A DNA stretch of 64,000 nucleotides from positions 1 through 64,000 of the forward strand of contig DAORDH010000001.1 in the NCBI GenBank assembly GCA_035345875.1, given 5' to 3'. Below the pieces are notes generated by a model that was not told where the DNA came from, ran no database searches, and saw only the letters and a program-made list of their open reading frames with translations. This DNA is from UBA2033 sp035345875. Lineage in GTDB: Bacteria > Spirochaetota > Leptospiria > Leptospirales > Leptospiraceae. This document shows, one piece after another, positions 53,484 to 63,991 of this stretch. Within the stretch, counting starts at the first letter, position 1, and each line of letters opens with the position of its first letter. A program made the translations under genes and the position numbers.

Positions 53484-56400
53484 GTGGAACTTTTTCAAAA
53501 TTTTTATTTTAACTATTATACTATTGGTGTCATAACAGGTTTATTTATGACAGGTCTTATCGCTTTGTTTTTGTCTCTTCTTCCCAAAAAATCAACACCT
53601 ACCAAATACTTAGTTTTTATCTATCTGACAGGAGCATTAGTGAGTATTGGCTATGCTCTAGTGCAAGGAATTTACCTTCCCACAAAATGGATAAGGATTT
53701 ATTTATTAATTGCAATTACCTTAAATCATTGGCTTTCGATTCAATTATTTTTCCAATTTCCGGAAAACAATTATCCTAAAACAGCAAAAGGTTTTTTATA
53801 CTCACAAGGAATAATATTTTTTCTATTAGATTCTTTTTTAATTTATAAAGCAATGAACTCTGGAGTTGTTTATGATTTTTCCGGTCATTACTATGAGCTT
53901 GATTCGCCTATCGCATTAAAGATCTACGGATTAATCGTCCTTGTGAATATTTTTGTAATCACTGGTGTTTCAATTTGGAGAGTAATAAAAACGAAGACAG
54001 ATGAAAAATTAGCTATAGCTTTTATAGCATTAGGATTTGGTTTAGCTTTTTTTGTTCCAGGGCTAATTAATGTTTTAAACAAATCGGGTATTGTCTCTAG
54101 AACTGTTTATATTACTATTTATTGTATGTCTACAGTTGTAGGACTATTTATGGTGATTGTAGCTTATATTAATAAGACAAAAGACAATACAACATTCATG
54201 TTTAAAATTGTTGGTATTAGTTTTGTAGTCTTTATGGTCGTCTATGATATCTTTGCATTTATTGTAATGAAGGAAGTGGAGACAACCTATGATATTATTC
54301 ACAACCACTCTACAATTCTTGCAATGGAAGCAAAACATAGACCCGATGATTTAAAGTATGTTGTTGAATATGATCCAGAAAAAGATACATTTACATATAT
54401 TCAAAATACGGATAATATTGAGTTGCCGGAAAATTTTAAATATGATTTAATTAATTCCTATGTTTTTGATTCTTTTAGTAAATCTAAAGAAGCATCGCTA
54501 ATTGAAATGAAACAAATCCTTTCCAATTTGAAAATCAAAGATTCTGAGTATTTAAGTGGTTATGCTAGTTTGATTAATGAATATTTAGAAAAATTTGAAC
54601 CAGAAACTGGAGTGTCAAAGGCAGATGTTAACTCATTGATTCTAAACAAAGAAAGATTTTTATTTATTCGATCCAATAAAGTAGATCAATTAGATGAGAA
54701 AGATTTCAGAAAGAATTTGGAGTCTTTATTACAGAAAGAGAAAGAAGATTTTTTACCATTTAAACAGGCTATCGAAAAACATTTAGCAAATTCAAACAAA
54801 GATGGTATTGAACTTAAAAAAGAAATTTTAAATTTCTTAGTTCCGATGCAAGATACTTCGCTGCGAAGATATCGTAAGAGTTTAGACTTAAAAAACCATT
54901 ATGTTACATTTCATTATATTGATAGAGAGAAAAATAAAATTTATGAAATCGGATACTCTTATTTAGAATACAGAAAGTTTATTCATGCAGTCGCTGTTAA
55001 ATTGATTTATATCCTTTTATTTGCGTTAGTTCTTATGGTCATTGGTATCCCCATTTTTCTTTCAGGAACATTGATTAATCCTTTGAACGCACTTCTAGAA
55101 GGACTGGGTAAAGTTAAAAAAGGGAATTTAGATATAAAGATTCCAGTAAAAGTTCAGGATGAAATTGGTTTTCTCTCCAATTCTTTTAATAATATGGTTC
55201 AATCTATTAAAGACTCAAAAGAAAAATTGGAAGAGTATGCTGAGCATCTAGAAGAAAAAGTGGAAGAGAGAACGAAGGAATTGCAGGTTAGTTTAAATCA
55301 AGTAGAAAAACTAAAAAGCCAACAAGATGGAGATTATTTCCTAACAACACTTTTACTCAAACCCCTTGGTGTAAATAAAGTCCATGGATCTAAAATCAAG
55401 GTAGATTTTTTTGTGAAGCAAAAAAAAGAATTTAAGTTTAGAGCACATGAACATGATATTGGTGGAGATATATGTATAACGCATCAAGTCAAACTTAAAG
55501 GAAGAGACTACATAACGTTTTTAAATGCAGATGCAATGGGAAAGTCTATGCAAGGGGCAGGTGGAGTGCTGGTCTTAGGTGCTGTTTTTCAATCTATTAT
55601 TCAAAGAACTGTTTCGTATCGAGCTCATTCAGAAATTCCACCAGAACTTTGGATTAAAAGAGCATTTAAGGAGATGCATAAAATTTTTGAAAGTTTTGAT
55701 GGATCAATGCTCATCTCACTTGTTTTTGGTTTAGTCGATGAAAAATCTGGGCATGTATATTTTATCAATGCAGAACATCCTTGGGTGATTTTATATCGAG
55801 ATGGTGTAGCGGATTTTATTGAACATGATATGAAGTTTAGAAAATTGGGAACAAGTGGATTAGATAACGAGCTTGCGATTTCTACCTTTCAGATGATGCC
55901 GGGAGATTTTTTAATTATTGGATCAGATGGAAAAGATGATTTGATCCTTTCGAAAGACGTTAAGAGCGGCACGAGAGTAATCAACGAAGATGAAAAGCTT
56001 TTTTTAAGAAGAGTGGAAGAAGCAAATGGAGATTTAAATAAAATATTTGAACTCATTACAAATAAATTTGAACTCATGGATGACTTTTCTTTGCTTTCTA
56101 TTAGCTATCCAAATGAAGAAATCGAATTAAATGAGGATGAGGCAAATCAAATAGCGGTTACTCTTGGTAATGCGCGAAAGCTTGTAGGAGAACATAAATT
56201 TAAAGAAGCGATAGAAATATTAGAAGTATCGTATGAACAAAATCCAAATCGTTTGGAAGTGGCAAGATATTTGATTAAAGCATATATGAAACAAAGAAGA
56301 TACAAGGAAGCCGCGAGAGTCTGCAAAGAGTATCTAGATAAAAATGAATTGGATTCGAGTTTAATGTTTAAAGCCTCCTATTGCTTAAAAATGAATCATG

Positions 56401-56615
56401 AATTTAAAGAAGCGATTGAGATGGCAGAAAGAATTAAATTGAGAGAACCTCTGAATATACGAAATTTAATTCATTTAGCAGATATGTATACCTATAATAA
56501 AAATTACGATCGGTCTTATAAGCTACTTAGAAAAATCTTAATGTTAGAACCAGAGAATAAAATTGCTGAAAAAATATTAGAGAGAGTAGAACAAGAAAGA
56601 AAACTAGTCGTTTAA
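53484..56615 (+). CDS. 7TM-HAMP-SpoIIE phosphatase-TPR signalling protein
   Basis: 1043 residues from a GTG at 53484, preceded by AAGGGG. Seven helices (1-240) are followed by an eighth helix with a roughly 230-residue extracytoplasmic domain (255-500), a HAMP domain (530-580, FLSGTLINPLNALLEGL), a coiled coil (EYAEHLEEKVEERTKEL), a PP2C SpoIIE domain (about 625-830, HDIGGDICI, NADAMGKSMQGAGG, IGSDGKDDLIL) and TPR repeats (860-1040). The first metal site looks altered relative to RsbU (NADAMG for xxDVxG). The sensed signal is unknown. Confidence 0.83.
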   Translation: MELFQNFYFNYYTIGVITGLFMTGLIALFLSLLPKKSTPTKYLVFIYLTGALVSIGYALVQGIYLPTKWIRIYLLIAITLNHWLSIQLFFQFPENNYPKTAKGFLYSQGIIFFLLDSFLIYKAMNSGVVYDFSGHYYELDSPIALKIYGLIVLVNIFVITGVSIWRVIKTKTDEKLAIAFIALGFGLAFFVPGLINVLNKSGIVSRTVYITIYCMSTVVGLFMVIVAYINKTKDNTTFMFKIVGISFVVFMVVYDIFAFIVMKEVETTYDIIHNHSTILAMEAKHRPDDLKYVVEYDPEKDTFTYIQNTDNIELPENFKYDLINSYVFDSFSKSKEASLIEMKQILSNLKIKDSEYLSGYASLINEYLEKFEPETGVSKADVNSLILNKERFLFIRSNKVDQLDEKDFRKNLESLLQKEKEDFLPFKQAIEKHLANSNKDGIELKKEILNFLVPMQDTSLRRYRKSLDLKNHYVTFHYIDREKNKIYEIGYSYLEYRKFIHAVAVKLIYILLFALVLMVIGIPIFLSGTLINPLNALLEGLGKVKKGNLDIKIPVKVQDEIGFLSNSFNNMVQSIKDSKEKLEEYAEHLEEKVEERTKELQVSLNQVEKLKSQQDGDYFLTTLLLKPLGVNKVHGSKIKVDFFVKQKKEFKFRAHEHDIGGDICITHQVKLKGRDYITFLNADAMGKSMQGAGGVLVLGAVFQSIIQRTVSYRAHSEIPPELWIKRAFKEMHKIFESFDGSMLISLVFGLVDEKSGHVYFINAEHPWVILYRDGVADFIEHDMKFRKLGTSGLDNELAISTFQMMPGDFLIIGSDGKDDLILSKDVKSGTRVINEDEKLFLRRVEEANGDLNKIFELITNKFELMDDFSLLSISYPNEEIELNEDEANQIAVTLGNARKLVGEHKFKEAIEILEVSYEQNPNRLEVARYLIKAYMKQRRYKEAARVCKEYLDKNELDSSLMFKASYCLKMNHEFKEAIEMAERIKLREPLNIRNLIHLADMYTYNKNYDRSYKLLRKILMLEPENKIAEKILERVEQERKLVV

Positions 56616-57172
56616 TTTGTCTTAGCCGGTGGACTAGGTAAGAGTTTTAATCTTTCCTGTTTCACCTTTTCGATTTCTGTTCTTATATTTTGTCCTCTTC
56701 TTGCTATATATAGAAGTATAAAGTTAAAAGAAGTCATGCTTCCGTCTTTAAAAGAACAAAAGTCTTCTAGTTCAATTTCTCTTCCGTTTGGGTTATACTC
56801 ATTAGCCTCAGTCTCAACTGTCCCACCGGATTCAGAGCAGACCAAAAAAGCAATTTGCTTTGGGCTATCTCCTTTACTAAAAAACCCTTTTTCTCGGATG
56901 AGTGGAACTAATTTACCTGTTTTTATATACTCATAAGGTTTCCAAGCTCCGCACTCCCTTCCTTTTCTTCCGCTTCCCGATTTATAAATACAGAAAGAAC
57001 TAATCATTACACCCGCTTGCGGAAATCTAGTAAAAGAATGCCTAGGTAATTTTTCATCTGGGAATTTGTAAGTAACATATTGCGGTTTTTCATAAAAATC
57101 ATTCTCCCAACTCAATATGGGAATGATAGAAAGATAAATCGCAAGGAAGATTAAAATATGTTTTAAAGGCAT
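56612..57172 (-). CDS. Exported protein with Cys residues, function unknown
   Basis: 186 residues with an N-terminal signal sequence (KHILIFLAIYLSIIPILS). Cys residues occur in SSFCIYKSGSG, GRECGAW, LVCSESGG and DFCSFKDG, which could form two disulfides in the periplasm. The C-terminus is charged and Pro-rich. I do not recognise a family. Its stop overlaps that of the SpoIIE gene by 4 bases (convergent). Confidence 0.65.
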   Translation of the reverse strand: MPLKHILIFLAIYLSIIPILSWENDFYEKPQYVTYKFPDEKLPRHSFTRFPQAGVMISSFCIYKSGSGRKGRECGAWKPYEYIKTGKLVPLIREKGFFSKGDSPKQIAFLVCSESGGTVETEANEYNPNGREIELEDFCSFKDGSMTSFNFILLYIARRGQNIRTEIEKVKQERLKLLPSPPAKTN

Positions 57173-57343
57173 AACTACAATTAAGTAAATATAAATTAAA
57201 TTACAATCATTAATTCAAAACAAAGCGGATAATACTAGTGTGCAATTTTGAGAAAGGATTTTCATAGAATTAGAAAATGCAAGAGTGATTTGAAGTATAT
57301 TGACAATTCTACACTTTTTATGAGACTGACTTCGAGGTGACGA

Positions 57344-60300
57344 ATGCGAAAGGTCATAGAGTATTTTCTTTCTAAAAGTCTTTTATTAAATTTATTAACA
57401 GTTCTGATCATTCTAGTTGGATCTTATAAAGCTTTGACGATGAATCGAGAAGCTTTTCCAAATATCAATTTTGATATTGTTACAGTTACAACAATTTATC
57501 CAGGAGCATCTCCTGCCGAAGTGGAAAAATTAGTTACAAAACCAATAGAAGACAGTATCAAGTCGGTTGATGGAATCAAAGAATATCGCTCTGCCTCCAT
57601 TGAAAATAGATCTGGAATCGTAATCACCATTGACCCAAATGCACCAGATACTCAGAAAGTAGTAGATGATATAAAATCGGCAGTTGACCGAACAGAAGAT
57701 TTACCGGAGGATTCAAAGAAACCGATTGTGCAAGAAGTTACCTCAAGCAGAAATCCTGTTATAGAAATCAATGTTGGGGTAAAGGCGGATGCAAGCGGTA
57801 AACCAGTATTAACCGAAAAGCAATTCAAAGAAAAAGCAAAACAGTTAGAAGATTTGCTTCTAGATGTTCCAGAAGTTGGGCGTGTTGTGAGAAGGGGATA
57901 TAGAGAAGCAGAAATGCATGTTGATATTAATCCGTTGGCTCTAGATCGTATATCGCTTTCTACAAACCAGATCATCATGGCTTTAAAAGGAAAAAATGTG
58001 AACTTCCCAGGTGGAACAATCGCAGATGCAGGACGGGAAGCAATCGTTCGAACAGTTGGAGAATTTGATACCGAATCTGAAATTGAAAAGGTATTTATTC
58101 GCTCAAACGATGCAGGTCGTTCTATTATATTAAAGGATGTTGCAAAGGTAACAGAAGATTTCGAAGATAAGCAATACATCGAAAAAGTAAATGGTCTTTA
58201 CTCTATCGTTCTTGTAGTCGTGAAGAAAGAAAGAGGAGATGCAATCAAATTAGTAGACAAAGTTAAAAAAGTTGTAACTGATTATGGAGCCACTCAATCT
58301 GATTATATAACACTTTCGTATGTAAATGATTTATCTAAATACATTCGTCGTCGTTTGGATGTTTTAGTTTCCAACGGTTTGCAAGGTTTTGTTTTAGTTG
58401 TAATCTCTCTCTTTTTCTTTTTGGGATGGCGTGTTGCCCTCATGGTAGCACTCGGGCTTCCGCTTGCTATGGCGCTAACGTTTATTATTTTAGATTATAT
58501 GGGTATGACTCTAAATCTAATTTCGATGTTAGGACTTATCATTGTTGTTGGGATGCTCGTGGATGATGCAATTGTGATTAGTGAAAACATTTACCGTTAT
58601 TTAGAAGAAGGGGTAGAGCCTTATGAAGCTTGTATTCGTGGAACTATAGAAGTAATCGCACCTGTAACAGCAACGATTACAACTACGATAGCCGCATTTG
58701 GTCCAATGCTTTTTGTAACGGGTATATTTGGTAAGTTTATCTATTCGATTCCGATGGTTGTAATTATTGCATTGTCCTCTTCACTTTTCGAAGCATTTTT
58801 TATTTTACCATCCCACATTTATGATGTAAACAAGCATGGAATTAAAAAAGGAGAAATAAAAGAAGAAGGTCATTGGTTTGTAAAAGTAAGAGAAAGATTT
58901 TATAGACCAAGTCTCTCTTGGGCATTGAAGCATAAGGGTTTAACTGTTCTAATCTTAGTAACAGTTTTTGCATTTTGTATTGGGTTAAATGCAGCCTTTG
59001 GTAAGTTTAAATTATTTCCTGGTGGAATTGAAGTATTCATAGTAAAAATCAGTGCAGAAACAGGTCTCACATTAGAAGAAACAGAAAAATTTGCAAGAGC
59101 AGTAGAGAGAGAGATAGCACTCCTTCCACAATACCAAGAAAAGAAAGCCAATGGATTTGTAGAGAGAATACAATATTTCTTCCATTCATTGGGACTTGTA
59201 ATTCAACCAAAGTTTCATACGGGAGAAGTAGAAAACTATGTGACTCGAGTTGGCATTATTCAGAAGGATGTGAACGATCCTTTTACTAAGAGAGGAAAAA
59301 ACTTTGCTCAGGTTGTAGTATATCTTACGCCTGACGCAGAAAGAAAGAGAAGCACAGAACAAATTATAAACTATGTGAGAAAAAGAACAGAATGGCTTAT
59401 GAACGAAAAAGCATTAGCCGTTGCAAAACAAAAAGAGCTAGCTCGTAGAAATGCAGAAAAGAAAAAAAATAAACCGAGTGATGAAGAAAATATACCCATT
59501 GAAATTCCTGAAGAATTTAAAGAACTGAAAGGGAAGCTAGTATCATTAGATCTAGAGGCAATTCAAGGGGGACCTCCTGTTGGAAAACCTGTTGCGATTG
59601 AAATTAGAGGAGATGATTTTACAACACTCAAAAAGATTGCACAAGATTTTAAAGATGTGATGGGACAGGTAGAAGGTGTCATTGACATAGGGGATGATTT
59701 CAATGATGGAAAGGATGAAATTCGTCTAACGATCGATGAAGCTCTAGCAGCGCAGGCAGGTGTCTCGGTTCAACAGATTGCACTTGCGGTAAATACTGCC
59801 TACCAAGGAACTGTTGCAACTACGATTAAAAGAGCAGATGAAGAGGTTGATGTTCGAGTTCGCTTTCCTGAAAATTTTAGAACGTCAATCCGCTCTCTAG
59901 ATAAAATATTTGTTAATAATAATATGGGAAATCTAATTCCAATATCTAGAATGACAAAGTATGAAAAAGTTCCTGGTCTTGCTTCTATCAACCACTTAGA
60001 TGGAAAAAGATTATTAACCGCAACAGCCAATCTAGATGAAACCAAAACTACTTCCATGAAGGCCAACCAAGAAATTAAAAAATTAGCAGACGCAGCTAAG
60101 ATTATGGATAAGTATCCTGGTTATAGAATTCGTTATGGGGGAGAAAATAAAGATACGGAAGAATCATTGGCAAGTTTAGGTAGATCCTTTATGATTGCTT
60201 TCTTTATTATTTTCATTATTTTGGTATCTCTCTTTAGATCTTTTGTTCAACCTTTGATTGTTGCATCTGCAATTCCTTTTTCTTTTATCGGAGTCATCAT

Positions 60301-60724
60301 TGCATTCGTGACACATGGACAGTATTTTAGTTTTTTGAGTTTTATAGGAATTGTAGGTCTATCGGGTATCGTTGTAAATGACTCCATAGTATTAGTCGAT
60401 TTTGCAAACCAATTGAGAAGCCAAAGACCAGATATGTCATCTTATGATATTCTATTAGAGACTGGATGTGTGAGGTTACGACCTGTTATTCTTACAACCG
60501 TTACAACTGTTCTTGGAATTTTACCAACTGCATATGGAATTGGAGGATCAGATCCATTTTTAATGCCTATGGCCCTTGCCATTGGATGGGGACTTGCTTT
60601 TGCAACTTTCTTAACATTAATTATTGTTCCCGTTTTTTATAAAATTGTGATGGATTTTCAGATTTGGTTTAGTGATAAATTTTTTAGAAAAGATATTAAG
60701 ACATTAGCACAAGAGCAAGCTTAG
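57344..60724 (+). CDS. RND-family efflux pump, inner-membrane subunit
   Basis: 1126 residues, start ATG after GAGGTGA. HAE1/HME-type RND pump with twelve helices and two large periplasmic loops. GMLVDDAIVISENIYRYLEEG near residue 403 carries the proton-relay Asp pair in helix 4; IVVNDSIVLVDF near 1012 is the helix 10 equivalent. The N-terminus (NREAFPNINFDIVTVTT, YPGASPAEVEKLVTKPIED) is standard. A Lys/Glu-rich insertion lies near 695-725. No membrane fusion protein or TolC gene is adjacent, so partners must be elsewhere. Substrate unknown. Confidence 0.93.
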   Translation: MRKVIEYFLSKSLLLNLLTVLIILVGSYKALTMNREAFPNINFDIVTVTTIYPGASPAEVEKLVTKPIEDSIKSVDGIKEYRSASIENRSGIVITIDPNAPDTQKVVDDIKSAVDRTEDLPEDSKKPIVQEVTSSRNPVIEINVGVKADASGKPVLTEKQFKEKAKQLEDLLLDVPEVGRVVRRGYREAEMHVDINPLALDRISLSTNQIIMALKGKNVNFPGGTIADAGREAIVRTVGEFDTESEIEKVFIRSNDAGRSIILKDVAKVTEDFEDKQYIEKVNGLYSIVLVVVKKERGDAIKLVDKVKKVVTDYGATQSDYITLSYVNDLSKYIRRRLDVLVSNGLQGFVLVVISLFFFLGWRVALMVALGLPLAMALTFIILDYMGMTLNLISMLGLIIVVGMLVDDAIVISENIYRYLEEGVEPYEACIRGTIEVIAPVTATITTTIAAFGPMLFVTGIFGKFIYSIPMVVIIALSSSLFEAFFILPSHIYDVNKHGIKKGEIKEEGHWFVKVRERFYRPSLSWALKHKGLTVLILVTVFAFCIGLNAAFGKFKLFPGGIEVFIVKISAETGLTLEETEKFARAVEREIALLPQYQEKKANGFVERIQYFFHSLGLVIQPKFHTGEVENYVTRVGIIQKDVNDPFTKRGKNFAQVVVYLTPDAERKRSTEQIINYVRKRTEWLMNEKALAVAKQKELARRNAEKKKNKPSDEENIPIEIPEEFKELKGKLVSLDLEAIQGGPPVGKPVAIEIRGDDFTTLKKIAQDFKDVMGQVEGVIDIGDDFNDGKDEIRLTIDEALAAQAGVSVQQIALAVNTAYQGTVATTIKRADEEVDVRVRFPENFRTSIRSLDKIFVNNNMGNLIPISRMTKYEKVPGLASINHLDGKRLLTATANLDETKTTSMKANQEIKKLADAAKIMDKYPGYRIRYGGENKDTEESLASLGRSFMIAFFIIFIILVSLFRSFVQPLIVASAIPFSFIGVIIAFVTHGQYFSFLSFIGIVGLSGIVVNDSIVLVDFANQLRSQRPDMSSYDILLETGCVRLRPVILTTVTTVLGILPTAYGIGGSDPFLMPMALAIGWGLAFATFLTLIIVPVFYKIVMDFQIWFSDKFFRKDIKTLAQEQA

Positions 60725-60758
60725 TTTAGGCTTCTCTTGTTTAAAAAAAGGAATTCAA

Positions 60759-61853
60759 ATGAGTTTAAATTGTGGAATTGTGGGACTGCCTAACGTTGGT
60801 AAGTCTACTATTTTTAATGCGTTAACTAAAGCAGGTGCGCAAATGGCAAATTATCCATTCTGCACGATAGAGCCAAATAAAGGAATTGTAGAAGTTCCTG
60901 ATAAAAGACTAGATCGTTTGGCAGAGCTTTATAATCCCAAAAAAGTTATTCCAACTGTAATGGAATTTGTGGATATTGCCGGACTTGTAAAGGGTGCAAG
61001 CACAGGAGAGGGGTTAGGAAATAAGTTTTTATCTCATATTAGAGAAGTAGATGCGATTTGTCATGTTGTAAGAGCCTTTGAAGATGCAAACATAACGCAT
61101 GTGCATGGGAAAGTTGATCCTGTAGAAGATGTGAGTATTGTAAATTATGAGTTGATTCTATCTGATTTAGAAAGCCTTGAAAAGCAGTATCCTAAATTAC
61201 AAAAGCTTGGAAAGACAAATAAGGAAGCACAAGAGTCTGCAACTGTTATGGAGAGAATTATAAATATTCTCAAAGAAGGTAAGAGTGCTAGACTATTAGA
61301 TTTGAATGCAGATGAAAAGAAAATTGCTCAGAAGTTTAATCTAATTACATTGAAACCCGTTCTCTATTGTGCTAACGTTTTAGATTCCGATATCGGTAAT
61401 AAATCAAATCCACTCTTAGAAAAAATATACGCAATGGCAAAAGAAGAAAATGCAGAAGTTGTAGTTCTTTGTGGAAAAATAGAGGAAGAGATTTCTGGTC
61501 TTGCGCCAGAGGAGCAAATCGAATTTCTAAAAGATATTGGAGAAACAGAAAGTGGTCTCAATCGAATGATTCGATCTGCTTATAAACTTTTAAACCTGAT
61601 AACATTTTTAACAGCGGGAGAGCAAGAAGTAAGAGCATGGACTACACTTGCAGGAAGTCCTGCACCTAAAGCGGCAGCCGTAATCCACTCTGATTTCGAA
61701 AAGGGTTTTATTCGAGCTGAAGTAATGGCGTTTACTGATATTGATAGACTTGGTTCTCCAGTAAAAGTCAAAGAAGAAGGTAAATTAAGGCTTGAAGGTA
61801 AAGACTACATAGTTCAAGATGGGGATGTAATCTATTTTAGAATCAACGCTTAG
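60759..61853 (+). CDS. ychF: Redox-responsive ATPase YchF (EngD-like)
   Basis: 364 residues of the Obg-related family that prefers ATP. G1 GLPNVGKST near residue 8, PFCTIEPNKGIVEVPD, G3 DIAGLVKGASTGEGLGN, and the C-terminal TGS domain starting FLTAGEQEVRAWT. It binds the ribosome and modulates stress responses. Length is normal. It follows the RND gene by 34 bases and could share its transcript. Confidence 0.96.
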   Translation: MSLNCGIVGLPNVGKSTIFNALTKAGAQMANYPFCTIEPNKGIVEVPDKRLDRLAELYNPKKVIPTVMEFVDIAGLVKGASTGEGLGNKFLSHIREVDAICHVVRAFEDANITHVHGKVDPVEDVSIVNYELILSDLESLEKQYPKLQKLGKTNKEAQESATVMERIINILKEGKSARLLDLNADEKKIAQKFNLITLKPVLYCANVLDSDIGNKSNPLLEKIYAMAKEENAEVVVLCGKIEEEISGLAPEEQIEFLKDIGETESGLNRMIRSAYKLLNLITFLTAGEQEVRAWTTLAGSPAPKAAAVIHSDFEKGFIRAEVMAFTDIDRLGSPVKVKEEGKLRLEGKDYIVQDGDVIYFRINA

Positions 61854-61881
61854 TGACCAATATAGAGGATAATCCTAGTTA

Positions 61882-61908
61882 GCCCCTAGCTTGATTTAAG
61901 AGAGGGGC
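61882..61908 (+). promoter_or_regulatory. Hairpin enclosing the ribosome site of the next gene
   Basis: GCCCCT (61882-61887) pairs with AGGGGC (61903-61908), which contains the GAGGGG ribosome site of the TTG start at 61910. An inner CTT/AAG pair can extend the stem. Closed hairpin would block translation; it may be a translational switch. Confidence 0.5.
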
Positions 61909-61909
61909 A

Positions 61910-63991
61910 TTGTCGTCTGAAAAATTATCCATAGCAGATTTAGTCGCCGAATCTGGCTCACGTGTTTTAGCATTTATTGCTCGATATACTTCTTATGTAT
62001 TTGCTGTTTCCATTTTTTCTGCTGGATTTTCAGGAGCTGTAAGCACTGTATTCACTCTTTATTATTTTGATGCTGTAAATGTTTCTGTTTCTGAAACATT
62101 TATGTTCATTTTAAAAGCACTTATATTCACTTATTGGATAATTTTAATGATCCAACATGGTCTTCTGGGTCGATTTGGGATTCCTGGCTTCGGTCTTCAT
62201 ATTAAAACCGTTAACCGCTATGTAAAATCAAACCCTTCTATTGAAATCTCAAAAGATTTATCAGAAGAGGAATATAAAGAATTATTTAAATCTATTGTTG
62301 CACTGCCCGGATTCTTAGCATTCAATCTTTTTATATGGGTATTTGTTTTAATTCTAATCGCAATGATGCTTGGAATTTTTTTAGAGGGCTTTAATGGGAG
62401 TGTAATTTTTTCCCTTCTCACGATTGATATCATTTGTCTTTATGATACAGTGTGTATCACTCTGATTGCAAGTGAGATAATGACTGGAAGCATTCGAGAA
62501 AAATGCAAAGAGATTATGAATTCGAAAGGAATTCAATTCAGAGATAGAGCACTTTCTACAGTTCTCACAAAATTTATTTTATTCCTAATTCTTTTAGCGA
62601 TTGCATTGTATTTATCCAATGTAGTCACTTATTATAACCACGATCATATAGAAAAAGTAATTAGTTTCTCGATTTTAGCATTAGTAGTCTCTTGTCTACT
62701 TGCTTATATGATATTTCGAATCATCTACAATGCGCTCAAACAGATTGAATCGGCTGCTTATGATTTAATGAGAGGTGGATCTGGGTTGATCTTTCCTAGA
62801 TCATTAGATAAAGAATTTATTAATGTAGCAATTGGTCTAAATAAAGCATCAAAAACTATCAATGATTATAAAATTAGTCTGGAAGAAAAAGTTCAGAAAA
62901 GAACCTCCGAGTTAAATGCGGCTAATAATGAGTTAATCGCAAAGGGACAAATTGCAGAACAAGAGTTGGAACTTGCTAGAAATATACAACAGGGAATTAT
63001 ACCATCTGATCTTAAAACATGGAATGGAATTTCTTTTGCTGCTTACTATGAGCCAATGGGAAAAGTATCTGGAGATTATTATGATGTATTTTATTTCTCT
63101 AAGAAAATCTTCGTGCTCATGGCAGATGTCTCTGGTCATGGAGTTCCCGCAGCTATGATTACAATGGCAGCAAAGCAGGCATTTTTGCAAGTGATTCAAG
63201 AAGAGAAAAAACCGGCTGATATTTTTAAAGAAGTGAATCAAATTATTTTAGATCAAGTAAAAACAAGTGATTATCTATCGGCATTTCTTCTTCGTATTGA
63301 TGAGAAGAATCGACTAACGTATGGAAATGCAGCTCATCCACAGGCAATTCATTACATTCATTCTAGAGAAGAATACCAGCTTTTAGATACAGAGGGAATG
63401 TTTATTGGAGCAGTAGAAGAAGCTTCTGATTTTTATGCGAATAGTGAATTAAAACTTCAAAGCGGTGACCGAATTTACCTTTATACGGATGGAGTATTAG
63501 AACATAAAAATACTTCGGGTGAGCAATATGGTATGGATCGATTTATAGAGACATTATCGCGAAATCGAAATCAATCTCTTTCGATTCAGATCAATGAAGT
63601 AATTTCTAGTCTAAAGAAATTTATGGGCAATGCTCCAATACGAGATGATATATCCATCATTGCAATCGAATTAGATCCTAATTGGGCAAAGTTCATTGAT
63701 CTATTCAATCAAGGTCTAAAAAACTTAAGAGAAAAGAAATTAGAAGAGGCTCTCGCTCAATTCTTGAATGCTTTAAAAATTGTTCCAACATTTCTAGCGA
63801 TTCAATTTCACCTTGCTGCAATACATTTTCATTTAGGTGATCTGGATAAATCCCTTGAACATATATTGGTCTATCTAAAAGACAATCCTTTAGATAAAAA
63901 AGCAATTCAGCTTATTATTAATATTTATTCTAATCAAGGAAATGAAAAAGAAATGAATAAATGGCTTACGCAGTTTAATAATATTCATTGA
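61910..63991 (+). CDS. Membrane SpoIIE phosphatase with HAMP and TPR
   Basis: 693 residues from a TTG at 61910. About six to seven helices (20-275), a HAMP-like stretch and coiled coil (SLEEKVQKRTSELNAANNE), then a PP2C SpoIIE domain (about 350-580) with ARNIQQGIIP, KVSGDYYDV, MADVSGHGVPAAMI, YTDGVLEHK and RDDISIIAI. TPR-type repeats fill the C-terminus (ALAQFLNALKIVPTF, SLEHILVYLKDNP). All metal Asp residues are visible, so it should be active. It is likely a membrane sensor of a partner-switching pathway. Confidence 0.88.
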   Translation: MSSEKLSIADLVAESGSRVLAFIARYTSYVFAVSIFSAGFSGAVSTVFTLYYFDAVNVSVSETFMFILKALIFTYWIILMIQHGLLGRFGIPGFGLHIKTVNRYVKSNPSIEISKDLSEEEYKELFKSIVALPGFLAFNLFIWVFVLILIAMMLGIFLEGFNGSVIFSLLTIDIICLYDTVCITLIASEIMTGSIREKCKEIMNSKGIQFRDRALSTVLTKFILFLILLAIALYLSNVVTYYNHDHIEKVISFSILALVVSCLLAYMIFRIIYNALKQIESAAYDLMRGGSGLIFPRSLDKEFINVAIGLNKASKTINDYKISLEEKVQKRTSELNAANNELIAKGQIAEQELELARNIQQGIIPSDLKTWNGISFAAYYEPMGKVSGDYYDVFYFSKKIFVLMADVSGHGVPAAMITMAAKQAFLQVIQEEKKPADIFKEVNQIILDQVKTSDYLSAFLLRIDEKNRLTYGNAAHPQAIHYIHSREEYQLLDTEGMFIGAVEEASDFYANSELKLQSGDRIYLYTDGVLEHKNTSGEQYGMDRFIETLSRNRNQSLSIQINEVISSLKKFMGNAPIRDDISIIAIELDPNWAKFIDLFNQGLKNLREKKLEEALAQFLNALKIVPTFLAIQFHLAAIHFHLGDLDKSLEHILVYLKDNPLDKKAIQLIINIYSNQGNEKEMNKWLTQFNNIH

